Shown: in pieces, positions 15,980 to 23,888 of the stretch | How the letters are laid out: each line of letters opens with the position of its first letter | How positions within the stretch are numbered: position 1 is the first letter of the stretch | Assembly: GCA_016197205.1 (NCBI GenBank) | Contig: JACPWG010000111.1 | Span: 1 to 64,000, forward strand | Length of the DNA stretch: 64,000 bases | Direction: 5' to 3' | DNA from: Planctomycetota bacterium | Lineage (GTDB): Bacteria; Planctomycetota; MHYJ01; WSZJ01; JACPWG01 | Position numbers and translations under genes: made by a program | The notes under the pieces: model-generated | Databases searched by the model: none | What the model was told of the DNA's origin: nothing | What the model saw: the letters and a program-made list of their open reading frames with translations, nothing else

Positions 15980-18313
15980 CTAGTACCGCCGCGCCTCGAA
16001 CACTTCCTTCTGCTGGGCCGGGGTCAGCGCGGCGTTGCCGAGCGCTTCGGCCGCGGCCGCGCTGATCTCGATTTCCTCTTCCATCACGCCGGCCTTGAGC
16101 GTCTGGAACACCGGATCGCTCGCGACCGAGTGGGAATTCCGGAACACGCCCGCGAGGCCGCGCGCCGCGGCGACCCGGACGGACTTGTCGTTTTCCTTCG
16201 TGCCGAACACCTTGGTCAACGCGTCGATGGAGGACGGGTCGCCGACGCGGCCGAGCGCCCGGGCCGCGATGGCCCGCGTGCTGTCCGGCCGCTCGTTGAG
16301 GTTGCCGACCAGGGCCGCAACCGCTTCCACGCGGTTGTAGACCGAGTTGTTCGCGTCGATGGCCACCAGGGCGCCCGCAGCGGACTCGACCACCTGCTGC
16401 GCGCGCGCCTTGCCGTCCTTCTGGGCGTCGTCGCTCGCGAAGAGCTTGCCCAGCGCGTCCTTCAGGGCGTTCCGGTCCTCGTCGCCGGCGAGGTAGGTCG
16501 CGCTCTTCGCCAGATACGCGGCCGGCCCGTCCTTGTAGATCCCCTTGGCCTGCTCCAGCCCGTCCGCGGTCGCGAGCACCACGATCGGGATCCCCTTGCT
16601 GCGCACGTCGTCGCGCAGGCTGTCGTACACCGTCTGCACCACGTCCTTCTTCAGGACCGTGGCCGCGAACACCACCTGGCCCGCCGTCTTCGCGTCCAGG
16701 ATGATCGCGTCCTCGTTCGGGAAGTTCTTCGCCTTGAGGATCCCGTCGATGCCGTTGGAGGCCTCGGTCGGGAAATAGCCCATCTTGAGCAGCTCGGCCT
16801 TCAGTCGGTTGCGCATCTCCGAGTCCGGATCGATCACCAGGACCGTGCGCACCGACACCTCGGACAGCGCCTCAGCCAGGACCGGGACGACCCGCTCCGC
16901 GCCCAGGAACCGCTTCCGCGGATTCAGCGAGACGAGCGCCTCGGCCGCGGCGTAGCGGACGCGCTTGTCCGCGTGCACCAGGGCCGCGACCACGGGGTAC
17001 CCGAGCTTCGCCTTGCGCTCGGCCTCGCCCTCCGGCGAGTTGGCCGCGGCGCCATCGCCGACGGCCACCGGCAGGTCTTCGCCCTCGCCCGCTTCCTTCA
17101 GGATGTCCAGGCAGGCGACCGCGACGTTCGCGTTGTCGTCGGTGAGCGCCCGGTCCAGGGCCATGTACAGGTAGCGCTTGCCGACCATCTTGCCGAAAAG
17201 GCGCGCCTTCTCGATCCCCTTCAAGTTCTCTTCGAGCTTGGCGACCTCCTCCGCGGCCATCTCACCGGCCTTCGCCCGGCCCCGCACGGCTTCGAGGGCG
17301 GTCTGGCTTTCCTTGTACTGCTGGAGGTACGCGCTCGCCAGGAGCGGCCAGGCGGCTTCGTAGTTCGGATCGATGGCGATGGCGTCGTAGCACGCCTCCT
17401 TCGCCAGCTCTTCGTTGAGGGAGAAATCCGGGACTTCCTTCCAGGTCAGCTTGTCGCCGGCCTCGTCCCACTTCCACAGGATGTAGTCGTGGTAGATCTT
17501 CCGCATCACGGAGGGATGGCTGAGGTAGTACTTCTCGGCGAGCTGCACGTAGGCTTCCTTCGCCCCGCCCAAGTCGGCGGCCGGCTTGCCCGCGATCTTC
17601 TCGACCGCGACCGCGGCGACGGCCTTTACTTCGGCGGCCTCGCCCGCGTTCCCGACGACGCGGAGGAGCTCGGCCTGCGCGCGGACGTCCTTGATGTCCC
17701 CGAGGGCGATGGCCGCGCACTGGCGCTGGATCTGGCTCTTGGAGTTGAGGGCCTCGATGAGCGGCAGGACCGCGTCGTCGCTCATCTTGACGAGCGTGAT
17801 GATGGCTTGCGTGCGCAGGCCGTCGTTCTTCTCGTCCTTCAGCAGGTCGATGAGCTGCGGCGCCGCATACGGGCCCACCGCGACGAGGTGCAGGATCCCG
17901 TCCCAGCGCTCGTCGAAGTTCTCGCTCTCGAGCTTCTTGACGTAGCCGGCGATCTCGTCCGCCGACTTCCGGATCCGGTCGCCGGCGCCCTTCGCCAGCT
18001 CCAAAATCCGGTGCGCCGTGCTCTTCAGGTCGCCGCCCTGCGCCATCATGGCGTGCAGGCGGGCGTACCCGGCCTCGTCCCGGAGGTACATGAGCAGGTC
18101 GTTCGAGGGATTCATCCGCAGGGCCTTCTCGATGGCCTCGTACGCCTCGGCGAACTTGCCGTCATCGAAGAGTTTCATGCCCTCGCGGTAGGTCTTCTTC
18201 ACCTCATCCTCGTTGGCCTGCGCGAACGCGACGGCCGGGAACGCGGCGGCGATCGACAGCGCGATCGCGCCCACGAGGACCAGGCACACCAGACGACGTG
18301 CCCTCATACCCAT
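15980..18313 (-). CDS. Exported TPR/HEAT-repeat protein with an internal receiver-like domain
   Basis: The 777-residue protein has a signal peptide (about 1-32, ending AFAQA). TPR helices follow (VKKTYREGMKLFDDGKFAEAY), then HEAT-type helical repeats to about 450. An alpha/beta segment (about 470-600) resembles a response-regulator receiver: VRTVLVIDPDSE supplies the acidic pair, AIILDAKTAG the phosphoacceptor-like Asp, VVLATADG the Thr position and LAKSATY the Lys. HEAT repeats resume to the C-terminus. A receiver fold outside the cytoplasm would not meet a histidine kinase, so it is more likely a scaffold that kept the residues. I start at the first ATG because GGAGG precedes it by about 9 bases. 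It is transcribed alone, between its own promoter and terminator. Confidence 0.85.
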   Translation of the reverse strand: MGMRARRLVCLVLVGAIALSIAAAFPAVAFAQANEDEVKKTYREGMKLFDDGKFAEAYEAIEKALRMNPSNDLLMYLRDEAGYARLHAMMAQGGDLKSTAHRILELAKGAGDRIRKSADEIAGYVKKLESENFDERWDGILHLVAVGPYAAPQLIDLLKDEKNDGLRTQAIITLVKMSDDAVLPLIEALNSKSQIQRQCAAIALGDIKDVRAQAELLRVVGNAGEAAEVKAVAAVAVEKIAGKPAADLGGAKEAYVQLAEKYYLSHPSVMRKIYHDYILWKWDEAGDKLTWKEVPDFSLNEELAKEACYDAIAIDPNYEAAWPLLASAYLQQYKESQTALEAVRGRAKAGEMAAEEVAKLEENLKGIEKARLFGKMVGKRYLYMALDRALTDDNANVAVACLDILKEAGEGEDLPVAVGDGAAANSPEGEAERKAKLGYPVVAALVHADKRVRYAAAEALVSLNPRKRFLGAERVVPVLAEALSEVSVRTVLVIDPDSEMRNRLKAELLKMGYFPTEASNGIDGILKAKNFPNEDAIILDAKTAGQVVFAATVLKKDVVQTVYDSLRDDVRSKGIPIVVLATADGLEQAKGIYKDGPAAYLAKSATYLAGDEDRNALKDALGKLFASDDAQKDGKARAQQVVESAAGALVAIDANNSVYNRVEAVAALVGNLNERPDSTRAIAARALGRVGDPSSIDALTKVFGTKENDKSVRVAAARGLAGVFRNSHSVASDPVFQTLKAGVMEEEIEISAAAAEALGNAALTPAQQKEVFEARRY

Positions 18314-18462
18314 CCCTCAAAACCTCCAATTCCTGCGGACCGGGAAACACGAGTCGCCGGGGACTGCGTGCGACGAAGGGCGTTGCCGAAAGCCGCTCCA
18401 CAACCCTTTATGAAACAAGGCGTTATGGAAGAGCCCGAACGCTCCAGGGGATAAGGCCGTGC

Positions 18463-18490
18463 ATTATACCGGACGATGAGGCCGTGTCAA
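18463..18490 (-). promoter_or_regulatory. Sigma70-type promoter of the HEAT-protein gene
   Basis: On the minus strand, TTGACA (18490-18485), a 16-base spacer and a consensus TATAAT (18468-18463) imply a 5' untranslated leader of about 140 bases. Confidence 0.8.
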
Positions 18491-18511
18491 GCGTTTTTGC
18501 CCCGCACGTTA

Positions 18512-19795
18512 TCAGTTCGTGCGTTCCCGCCGAACGAGGTCCTCGTACGTTTCCCTCTCCGTCGCGAGGAGAGCCTCGCCGCCGGACACGAGCAGCTCCG
18601 CCGGGCGGGGCCGCGAGTTGTAGTTCGAGGCCATGCTGAAGCCGTACGCGCCGGCGCTGAAAACGGCGAGCAGGTCGCCGCGGCCCACCGGGGGCAACGA
18701 GCGGTCCTTCGCGAAAAAATCTCCGCTCTCGCACACGGGCCCGACGACGTCGGTCACGTGGCTTGGGCCCTTCCAGGTCGACTCGTCGGGGGCGGGACCG
18801 GAGACCTGTGGCTCGGTCCGCACCGGCCAGATGCGGTGATAGGCCGAGTACAGCGTCGGCCGGATGAGGTCGTTCATGCCCGCGTCGCAGATCACGAACT
18901 TTTTTTTCCCGCTCTCCTTCAGGTAGAGGACGCGGGTGACGAGGATGCCGGCGTTGCCGACGATGAAGCGGCCGGGTTCGAGGATGAGGCCGCAGCCGTA
19001 GCCTTTCACGAGGGGGACCACCGCGTCGGCGAACTCGCGGGCCGGGCGGGCGTCGCGGTCCTTGTAGAAGATCCCGAAGCCGCCCCCCATGTCGATCCAG
19101 GCGAGCGCATGACCACGCGCGCGGCAAGCGGCGAGGAACCCCTTGACCTTCGCGAGCGCGTCCACGTACGGCTCGACCTTGAGGATCTGGGAGCCGATGT
19201 GGAGGTGGATCCCGACGAGCCGGACCGCGGACAGCTCCTTCCAGCGGTCGAGGATGTGCACGGCGAGCTCGAGGTCCACGCCGAACTTGTTCTCTTTTTT
19301 TCCCGTGGTGATGTAGGTGTGCGTGGAGGGGTCCACGTCGGGGTTCAGTCGCAGCGCGATCTGTGCCGTCGTTTTCCGAGCGGCGGCGAGGCGGTCGATG
19401 TTCTCCAGCTCGGCCCACGACTCGACGTTGAAAAGGAAGATCCGTCGCTCGAGCGCGTACTCGATCTCCTCGTCGGTCTTTCCCACGCCCGCGAACACGC
19501 AGCGCGCGGGATCGGCCCCGGCGCGCAGCGCGCGGAAAAGCTCCCCCCCGGAGACGACGTCGAACCCCGCGCCTTCCCTTCTCATGGCCGACAGCAGCGC
19601 GAGGTTCGAGTTGGCCTTCACCGAGTAGCAGACCAGCGTCTCCACCCCCGCAAAGGCCTCGCGGATGCGCTGAAAGTGCTCGACGATCGTGCGGCGACTA
19701 TAAATGTAGAGCGGCGTGCCGTGCCTGGCCGCCAGCTCCTCGATCTGCAGGTCCTCGCAGAGGAGCCGGCCGTCGACGTAGCGGAAGTAGTCCAT
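18512..19795 (-). CDS. lysA: Diaminopimelate decarboxylase
   Basis: The 427-residue PLP enzyme catalyses the last step of lysine synthesis, meso-diaminopimelate to lysine. The fold-type III markers are present: the PLP lysine K60 in CYSVKANSN, HLHIGSQI, the GGGFG phosphate loop, LEPGRFIVGNAG, and the C-terminal VCESGDFF and AGAYGFSM motifs. Length is normal for bacterial LysA. It is the first gene of its strand block; the repeat-bearing gap upstream (19796-20076) should contain its promoter, but I cannot pick a clear one. Confidence 0.95.
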   Translation of the reverse strand: MDYFRYVDGRLLCEDLQIEELAARHGTPLYIYSRRTIVEHFQRIREAFAGVETLVCYSVKANSNLALLSAMRREGAGFDVVSGGELFRALRAGADPARCVFAGVGKTDEEIEYALERRIFLFNVESWAELENIDRLAAARKTTAQIALRLNPDVDPSTHTYITTGKKENKFGVDLELAVHILDRWKELSAVRLVGIHLHIGSQILKVEPYVDALAKVKGFLAACRARGHALAWIDMGGGFGIFYKDRDARPAREFADAVVPLVKGYGCGLILEPGRFIVGNAGILVTRVLYLKESGKKKFVICDAGMNDLIRPTLYSAYHRIWPVRTEPQVSGPAPDESTWKGPSHVTDVVGPVCESGDFFAKDRSLPPVGRGDLLAVFSAGAYGFSMASNYNSRPRPAELLVSGGEALLATERETYEDLVRRERTN

Positions 19796-19889
19796 GATGC
19801 ACCGTGGAGTTGAGATTTGAGAATTGGGGACGGTGTGAGCAGAGTCGTGGGTGCTTGCGACACGACTCTCTGAAATCGAGCACCACTGA

Positions 19890-19968
19890 AACCACAGATT
19901 TCACAGATTAACGGCGATTCCACAGATTAGAATCATCGCAATCTGTGTAATCTGTGAAATCTGTGGTT
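19890..19968. repeat. AT-rich inverted repeat upstream of lysA
   Basis: A perfect 21-bp inverted repeat (19890-19910 with 19948-19968; core CACAGATTTCACAGATTA) flanks a 37-base loop that carries further CACAGATTAG-type words. A fragment (AAATCTGTGGTT) recurs near 20008-20019. A TTGA heptamer block lies alongside at 19803-19830. The composition is clearly more AT-rich than the genes on either side. Confidence 0.75.
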
Positions 19969-20076
19969 CGTCGTAGTTTGGTTGCGGCCATAGGCTGCCC
20001 TGGGAAATCTGTGGTTCCTCGTCCCTAGACCGCGACGACTCGCTTCCAGAAATGCGGCTCGGCTCGGGACGGCACT

Positions 20077-20568
20077 CTAAGCTTTGTCCTCCGGTTCGTC
20101 TTCCGGCGGCGCGAGGGCCTCGGCGGCGGCCCGGGCGCCGCGGGTGAAGCGAAGCAGGAAGCGGCGGATCTCCCCTTCCCCCCAGCCGTCCTCCTTCAAC
20201 ACGTCGTGCACCTGGCTGGTGGACAGGTGGAGGTCCTTCAGCTCCTCGTAGTAGGAGTCTTCCACTCGCTTGCGGTACTGGAACCAGCCACCCACGTACT
20301 TTTCGAAATCGCGGCGGACGAAGGGGGGCTTTCCCGCGGTCGAGGGTGCTCGTGGGAGCTCGGCCAGCTTCTCCTTCGTCCAGCCGTTCCGGCGGAGGAG
20401 CTTTTCCGCCTCGGCCTCGAGCCGCTCGCGCGCCTGCGTCTGTTCGGGCGAGCAGTAGGTGCGGCACTGCGAGTCGAACCAGCGGCAGAAAGAGAGTTTT
20501 CGGAGGGCCTCTTGGACGGTGGCCTCGTCGTCCTTGGCCCGCCCAAAGAGGGAGTCGAAGAGACCCAT
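20077..20568 (-). CDS. Uncharacterised small cytoplasmic protein
   Basis: The 163-residue protein begins MGLFDSLFGRAKDD, an amphipathic start common in small membrane-associated or scaffold proteins. There is a cysteine cluster (FCRWFDSQCRTYCS, about 29-42), then charged helices and an acidic tail. I chose the second ATG because GGAGG lies 5-6 bases upstream; a longer form would start 12 bases earlier and include the ribosome site. I do not recognise the family. It is divergent from the amidohydrolase pair and is probably transcribed alone. Confidence 0.7.
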   Translation of the reverse strand: MGLFDSLFGRAKDDEATVQEALRKLSFCRWFDSQCRTYCSPEQTQARERLEAEAEKLLRRNGWTKEKLAELPRAPSTAGKPPFVRRDFEKYVGGWFQYRKRVEDSYYEELKDLHLSTSQVHDVLKEDGWGEGEIRRFLLRFTRGARAAAEALAPPEDEPEDKA

Positions 20569-20735
20569 GCGTACCTCCAAGCGGGGCGTATCCTACCGAA
20601 GAGGGGCACGGGGCGCAACGAATTGCCGTCCGCTGGGCGGCGGCCGATTTCCTTTGCCCCTCGACGCGCTGCGAAGTAATCTACCCGGCCCGATCCGGGT
20701 CTTATCCCTTCCTGCTCGTCGAGGCGCTTCCCCCG

Positions 20736-23700
20736 ATGAACGTTCACGTGCCGATTCGCTCCGGGCGGTCCGCCACCGCTTCCGCCCTCCGTCTGGCCCT
20801 CGCGCTGCTCTGCGCCGCCGCCGCGGCCGCGCCAAACGTGCGCGCCCAGGAGCTCCTGCCCCCGGGCCACCGCCCCGATCCGCCCGGGGTCCACGCCATC
20901 GTCGGAGCGAAGGTCTTTCTTCGCCCCGGCAAGGTGCTTGACGCCGCGACGATCGTCCTTCGCGACGGGCTGATCGAGGCGGTCGGCGCCGACGTCGTCC
21001 CGCCGCCGGACGCCCGCGTCTGGGACGGCAAAGGCGTGAACGTTTACGCCGGCCTCATCGACCCCTACCTGACGCTGAAGCCCCAGGCCACCGAGGCGCC
21101 CAAGAACGAAGACATCGACAGCCCCAGGGCGCACGGCATCCGCTTCGTCGGCGTCCCCGGCGAGGAAAAGGACCCGGGCGGGGCCGGGCCCGGTTACGAG
21201 CTGCCGCGCTTCACGCCGGAGCGTCGCGTGGCCGAGAGCTTCGCGCCCGATGCGAAGACCCTCGAAGCGCTCCGCGAGCTCGGCTTCACCGCGGGGAACA
21301 TCGTGCCCGAAAAGGGCATTCTGCGCGGCACGAGCGCCTTCGCCCTCCTCTCCGGGGACGACCCGAACGTGGCCGTGCTCCGCGGGGACGTCTTCCAGGT
21401 CGCCGCGTTCGAGACCACCGGCGAGGAGGAGTCCCGCGCCTATCCCGGCTCCCTGATGGGCACGATCGCCGCCATCCGCCAGTGCTTCTTCGACGCGGAG
21501 CACTACGCGCTCGAGCAGGAGGCCTACGGTCTTCACCCGATCGGCCGCAAGCGTCCGGCCTTCAACCCGGCGCTCCGCGCGCTGCGCCCCGCCTTGCACA
21601 AGGAGCTGCCCGTGCTCTTCGTGTCGTCGAGCGCGCTCGTCACGGACGAGGCCGCGCACGTCGGACGCGAGCTGGGCGTCGATTTCCTGTTGCTCGGCAG
21701 CGGCCAGGAGTGGCGGCGCCCCGACCTCGCCCGGGCCGCCGGCGTTCCGTTCATCCTCCCCGTGAACTTCCCCGACCTGCCCAAGCTGCCCGAGGAGGAC
21801 GACTGGAGCGCCGTCTCGCTCGATCAGGCGCGGGTCTGGGATTGGGCCGCTGAAAACCCTGCCGTCCTGCGCAGGCTCGGGATCGGCGTCGCGCTCACCC
21901 TGCACGGGCTCGGGGACCGGGGCGAGTTCCGGAAGAATCTCAAGCTGGCCATCGATCGCGGCCTCTCGGAGGAGGACGCGCTCGCGGCCGTCACCCTGCT
22001 CCCGGCGCGCTTCTGCGGCCTAGAGGACCGCCTCGGCAGCATCGAGCCCGGGAAGATCGCCAACTTGACCGTGGTCGAGGGCGCGGGCTATTTCGACCCG
22101 GAGGCGAAGGTTCGCGAGGTCTGGATCGACGGGCGCATGCATCGAGTCCAGCCTGGCAAGAAGGATGAGAAAAAGGACGACAAGAAGCCGGGCGCGGACA
22201 AGCCGGCGGGCGACAAACCCGCGGCGGACAAACCCGCGACGGACAAACCCGCGACGGACAAACCCGCGACGGACAAACCGGCCGGCGAGACCCAGGAAGC
22301 GCCGAAGACCGACGAGGAGAAGAAGGCCGCCGAAAAGAAGGAGGCCGAAAAAAAAGAAAAAGAGAAGAAGGAGGCGGAGCGGAAAGAGCTGCTGAAGACG
22401 CGCGCCGCGAAGCCGCCGTTGGACGGACGCGGCCCGCTCGAGTCTCCGCCCGCCGTGCTGATCCGAGGCGCCACGATCTGGACCAGCGGCCCCCAGGGGC
22501 GGCTGGAGGGGGCCGACCTCCTCTGCGTCGGGGAGCGAATCGTCGCAGTCGGCAAGAATCTGACCCCGCCGCCGGAGTTGTCGGCCGGGCTCGTCGTCGT
22601 GGACGGCCACGGAAAGCACGTCACCCCGGGCCTGATCGACTGCCACAGCCACAGCATGATCGTCGCGGACGTGAACGAGGGCACCCTCCCCTCCACCGCG
22701 ATGGTCCGGATCGGCGACGTGGTCAATTCGGAAACCGACAACCTGTACCAGCAGCTCGCCGGCGGCATCACCGCGGTCAACCTGCTCCATGGCTCGGCCA
22801 ATCCCATCGGCGGTCAGAACTGCGTCATCAAGCTTCGCGACGGCGCGTCCCCGGACGGCCTCAAGTTCAAGGACGCGCCGCAAGGGATCAAGTTCGCCCT
22901 CGGCGAGAACGTGAAGCAGGCGAACTGGGGGGAGAAGTTCACCAGCCGGTTCCCCCAGAGCCGCATGGGCGTGAAGACCTTCTTCGCGAACCGCTTCACC
23001 GCCGCGCGCCGGTATCTCGCGGACTGGGACGAGTACGAGAAGGCCAAGCTGGCCGGGGCCGCCGCGCCGAACGCCGTGCCCCCTCGCCGGGACCTCGAGC
23101 TGGAGGCCCTCGGCGAGATCCTGCTTGGCAAACGTCTCATCCACTGCCACAGCTACCGCCAGGACGAGATCCTCATGCTGATCCGCCTCATGGAAAGCTT
23201 CGGGGTCCACGTCGCCACCTTCCAGCACGTGCTCGAGGGCTACAAGATCGCGGACGAAATGGCGGCGCACGGCGCGGGCGGCTCGTGCTTCTCGGACTGG
23301 TGGGCCTACAAGTTCGAAGTGTATGACGCGATCCCCTACGCCGGGAGCCTGATGCACAAGCGGGGCGTCGTCGTATCGTTCAATTCGGACTCCTCGGAGA
23401 TGGCGCGCCGCATGTACCTCGAGGCGGCCAAGGCCGTGAAGTACGGTGGCACCCCGGAGGAGGAAGCCCTGCGTTTCGTGACGCTGAACCCCGCGAAGCA
23501 GCTCCACGTGGACACGCGCGTCGGGTCGCTGGAGCCGGGCAAGGACGCGGACTTCGCCGTGTGGTCGACGTCTCCGCTCGCTTCGTCCACCGTCTGCCTG
23601 CAGACGTGGATCGAGGGCAGGAAATACTTCGATCGCGCGCTGGATCCCGCACACTGGGACGCCCGACGGAAGGAGCGTGAAGCGATCCTTGCCAAGGCCA

Positions 23701-23888
23701 AGAAGCTGCTGGACATGGCCGGCGGCGGCGGGAAGGAGGGGGCTGCCCCGGGCGGCGCCTTCTTCGAGACCGCCCTGGAGCATCGGAACGATTACCTGCG
23801 CGACGTGAATTGCCTCGGCGCCCGCGATCTTCGTCGCCGCGATGCGTGCGACGGTTGCGGCTCCGTGAGCCAGGAGGAAGCCCGATGA
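20736..23888 (+). CDS. Exported double amidohydrolase-family protein
   Basis: The 1050-residue protein has a signal peptide (about 1-38, ending NVRA) and two amidohydrolase-type modules. The N-terminal module (about 45-470) ends with the family's typical GLEDRLGSIEPGKIANLTVV, but the usual metal motif after 'GLID' reads PYLTLKP, so the HxH is lost. A charged linker (about 475-570) includes 15-bp tandem repeats coding DKPAT and a Lys/Glu-rich stretch. The C-terminal module (about 575-1000) keeps PGLIDCHSHS (H637, H639), LIHCHSYR and a SFNSDSSE metal site, so it looks catalytic, like imidazolonepropionase-related hydrolases. The next gene overlaps by 4 bp, so the two form a coupled pair. The substrate is unknown. 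Confidence 0.85.
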   Translation: MNVHVPIRSGRSATASALRLALALLCAAAAAAPNVRAQELLPPGHRPDPPGVHAIVGAKVFLRPGKVLDAATIVLRDGLIEAVGADVVPPPDARVWDGKGVNVYAGLIDPYLTLKPQATEAPKNEDIDSPRAHGIRFVGVPGEEKDPGGAGPGYELPRFTPERRVAESFAPDAKTLEALRELGFTAGNIVPEKGILRGTSAFALLSGDDPNVAVLRGDVFQVAAFETTGEEESRAYPGSLMGTIAAIRQCFFDAEHYALEQEAYGLHPIGRKRPAFNPALRALRPALHKELPVLFVSSSALVTDEAAHVGRELGVDFLLLGSGQEWRRPDLARAAGVPFILPVNFPDLPKLPEEDDWSAVSLDQARVWDWAAENPAVLRRLGIGVALTLHGLGDRGEFRKNLKLAIDRGLSEEDALAAVTLLPARFCGLEDRLGSIEPGKIANLTVVEGAGYFDPEAKVREVWIDGRMHRVQPGKKDEKKDDKKPGADKPAGDKPAADKPATDKPATDKPATDKPAGETQEAPKTDEEKKAAEKKEAEKKEKEKKEAERKELLKTRAAKPPLDGRGPLESPPAVLIRGATIWTSGPQGRLEGADLLCVGERIVAVGKNLTPPPELSAGLVVVDGHGKHVTPGLIDCHSHSMIVADVNEGTLPSTAMVRIGDVVNSETDNLYQQLAGGITAVNLLHGSANPIGGQNCVIKLRDGASPDGLKFKDAPQGIKFALGENVKQANWGEKFTSRFPQSRMGVKTFFANRFTAARRYLADWDEYEKAKLAGAAAPNAVPPRRDLELEALGEILLGKRLIHCHSYRQDEILMLIRLMESFGVHVATFQHVLEGYKIADEMAAHGAGGSCFSDWWAYKFEVYDAIPYAGSLMHKRGVVVSFNSDSSEMARRMYLEAAKAVKYGGTPEEEALRFVTLNPAKQLHVDTRVGSLEPGKDADFAVWSTSPLASSTVCLQTWIEGRKYFDRALDPAHWDARRKEREAILAKAKKLLDMAGGGGKEGAAPGGAFFETALEHRNDYLRDVNCLGARDLRRRDACDGCGSVSQEEAR
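22213..22280 (+). repeat. 15-bp in-frame tandem repeat
   Basis: Units of GACAAACCCGCGACG, coding Asp-Lys-Pro-Ala-Thr, repeat about four times within the linker of the double amidohydrolase. They are likely to vary in copy number without breaking the frame. Confidence 0.8.

Noticed and set aside
14927..18454. Very long plus-strand open frame (over 1100 codons)
   Set aside because: It runs antisense through the TPR and HEAT protein genes. Its length reflects high third-position GC, not coding.
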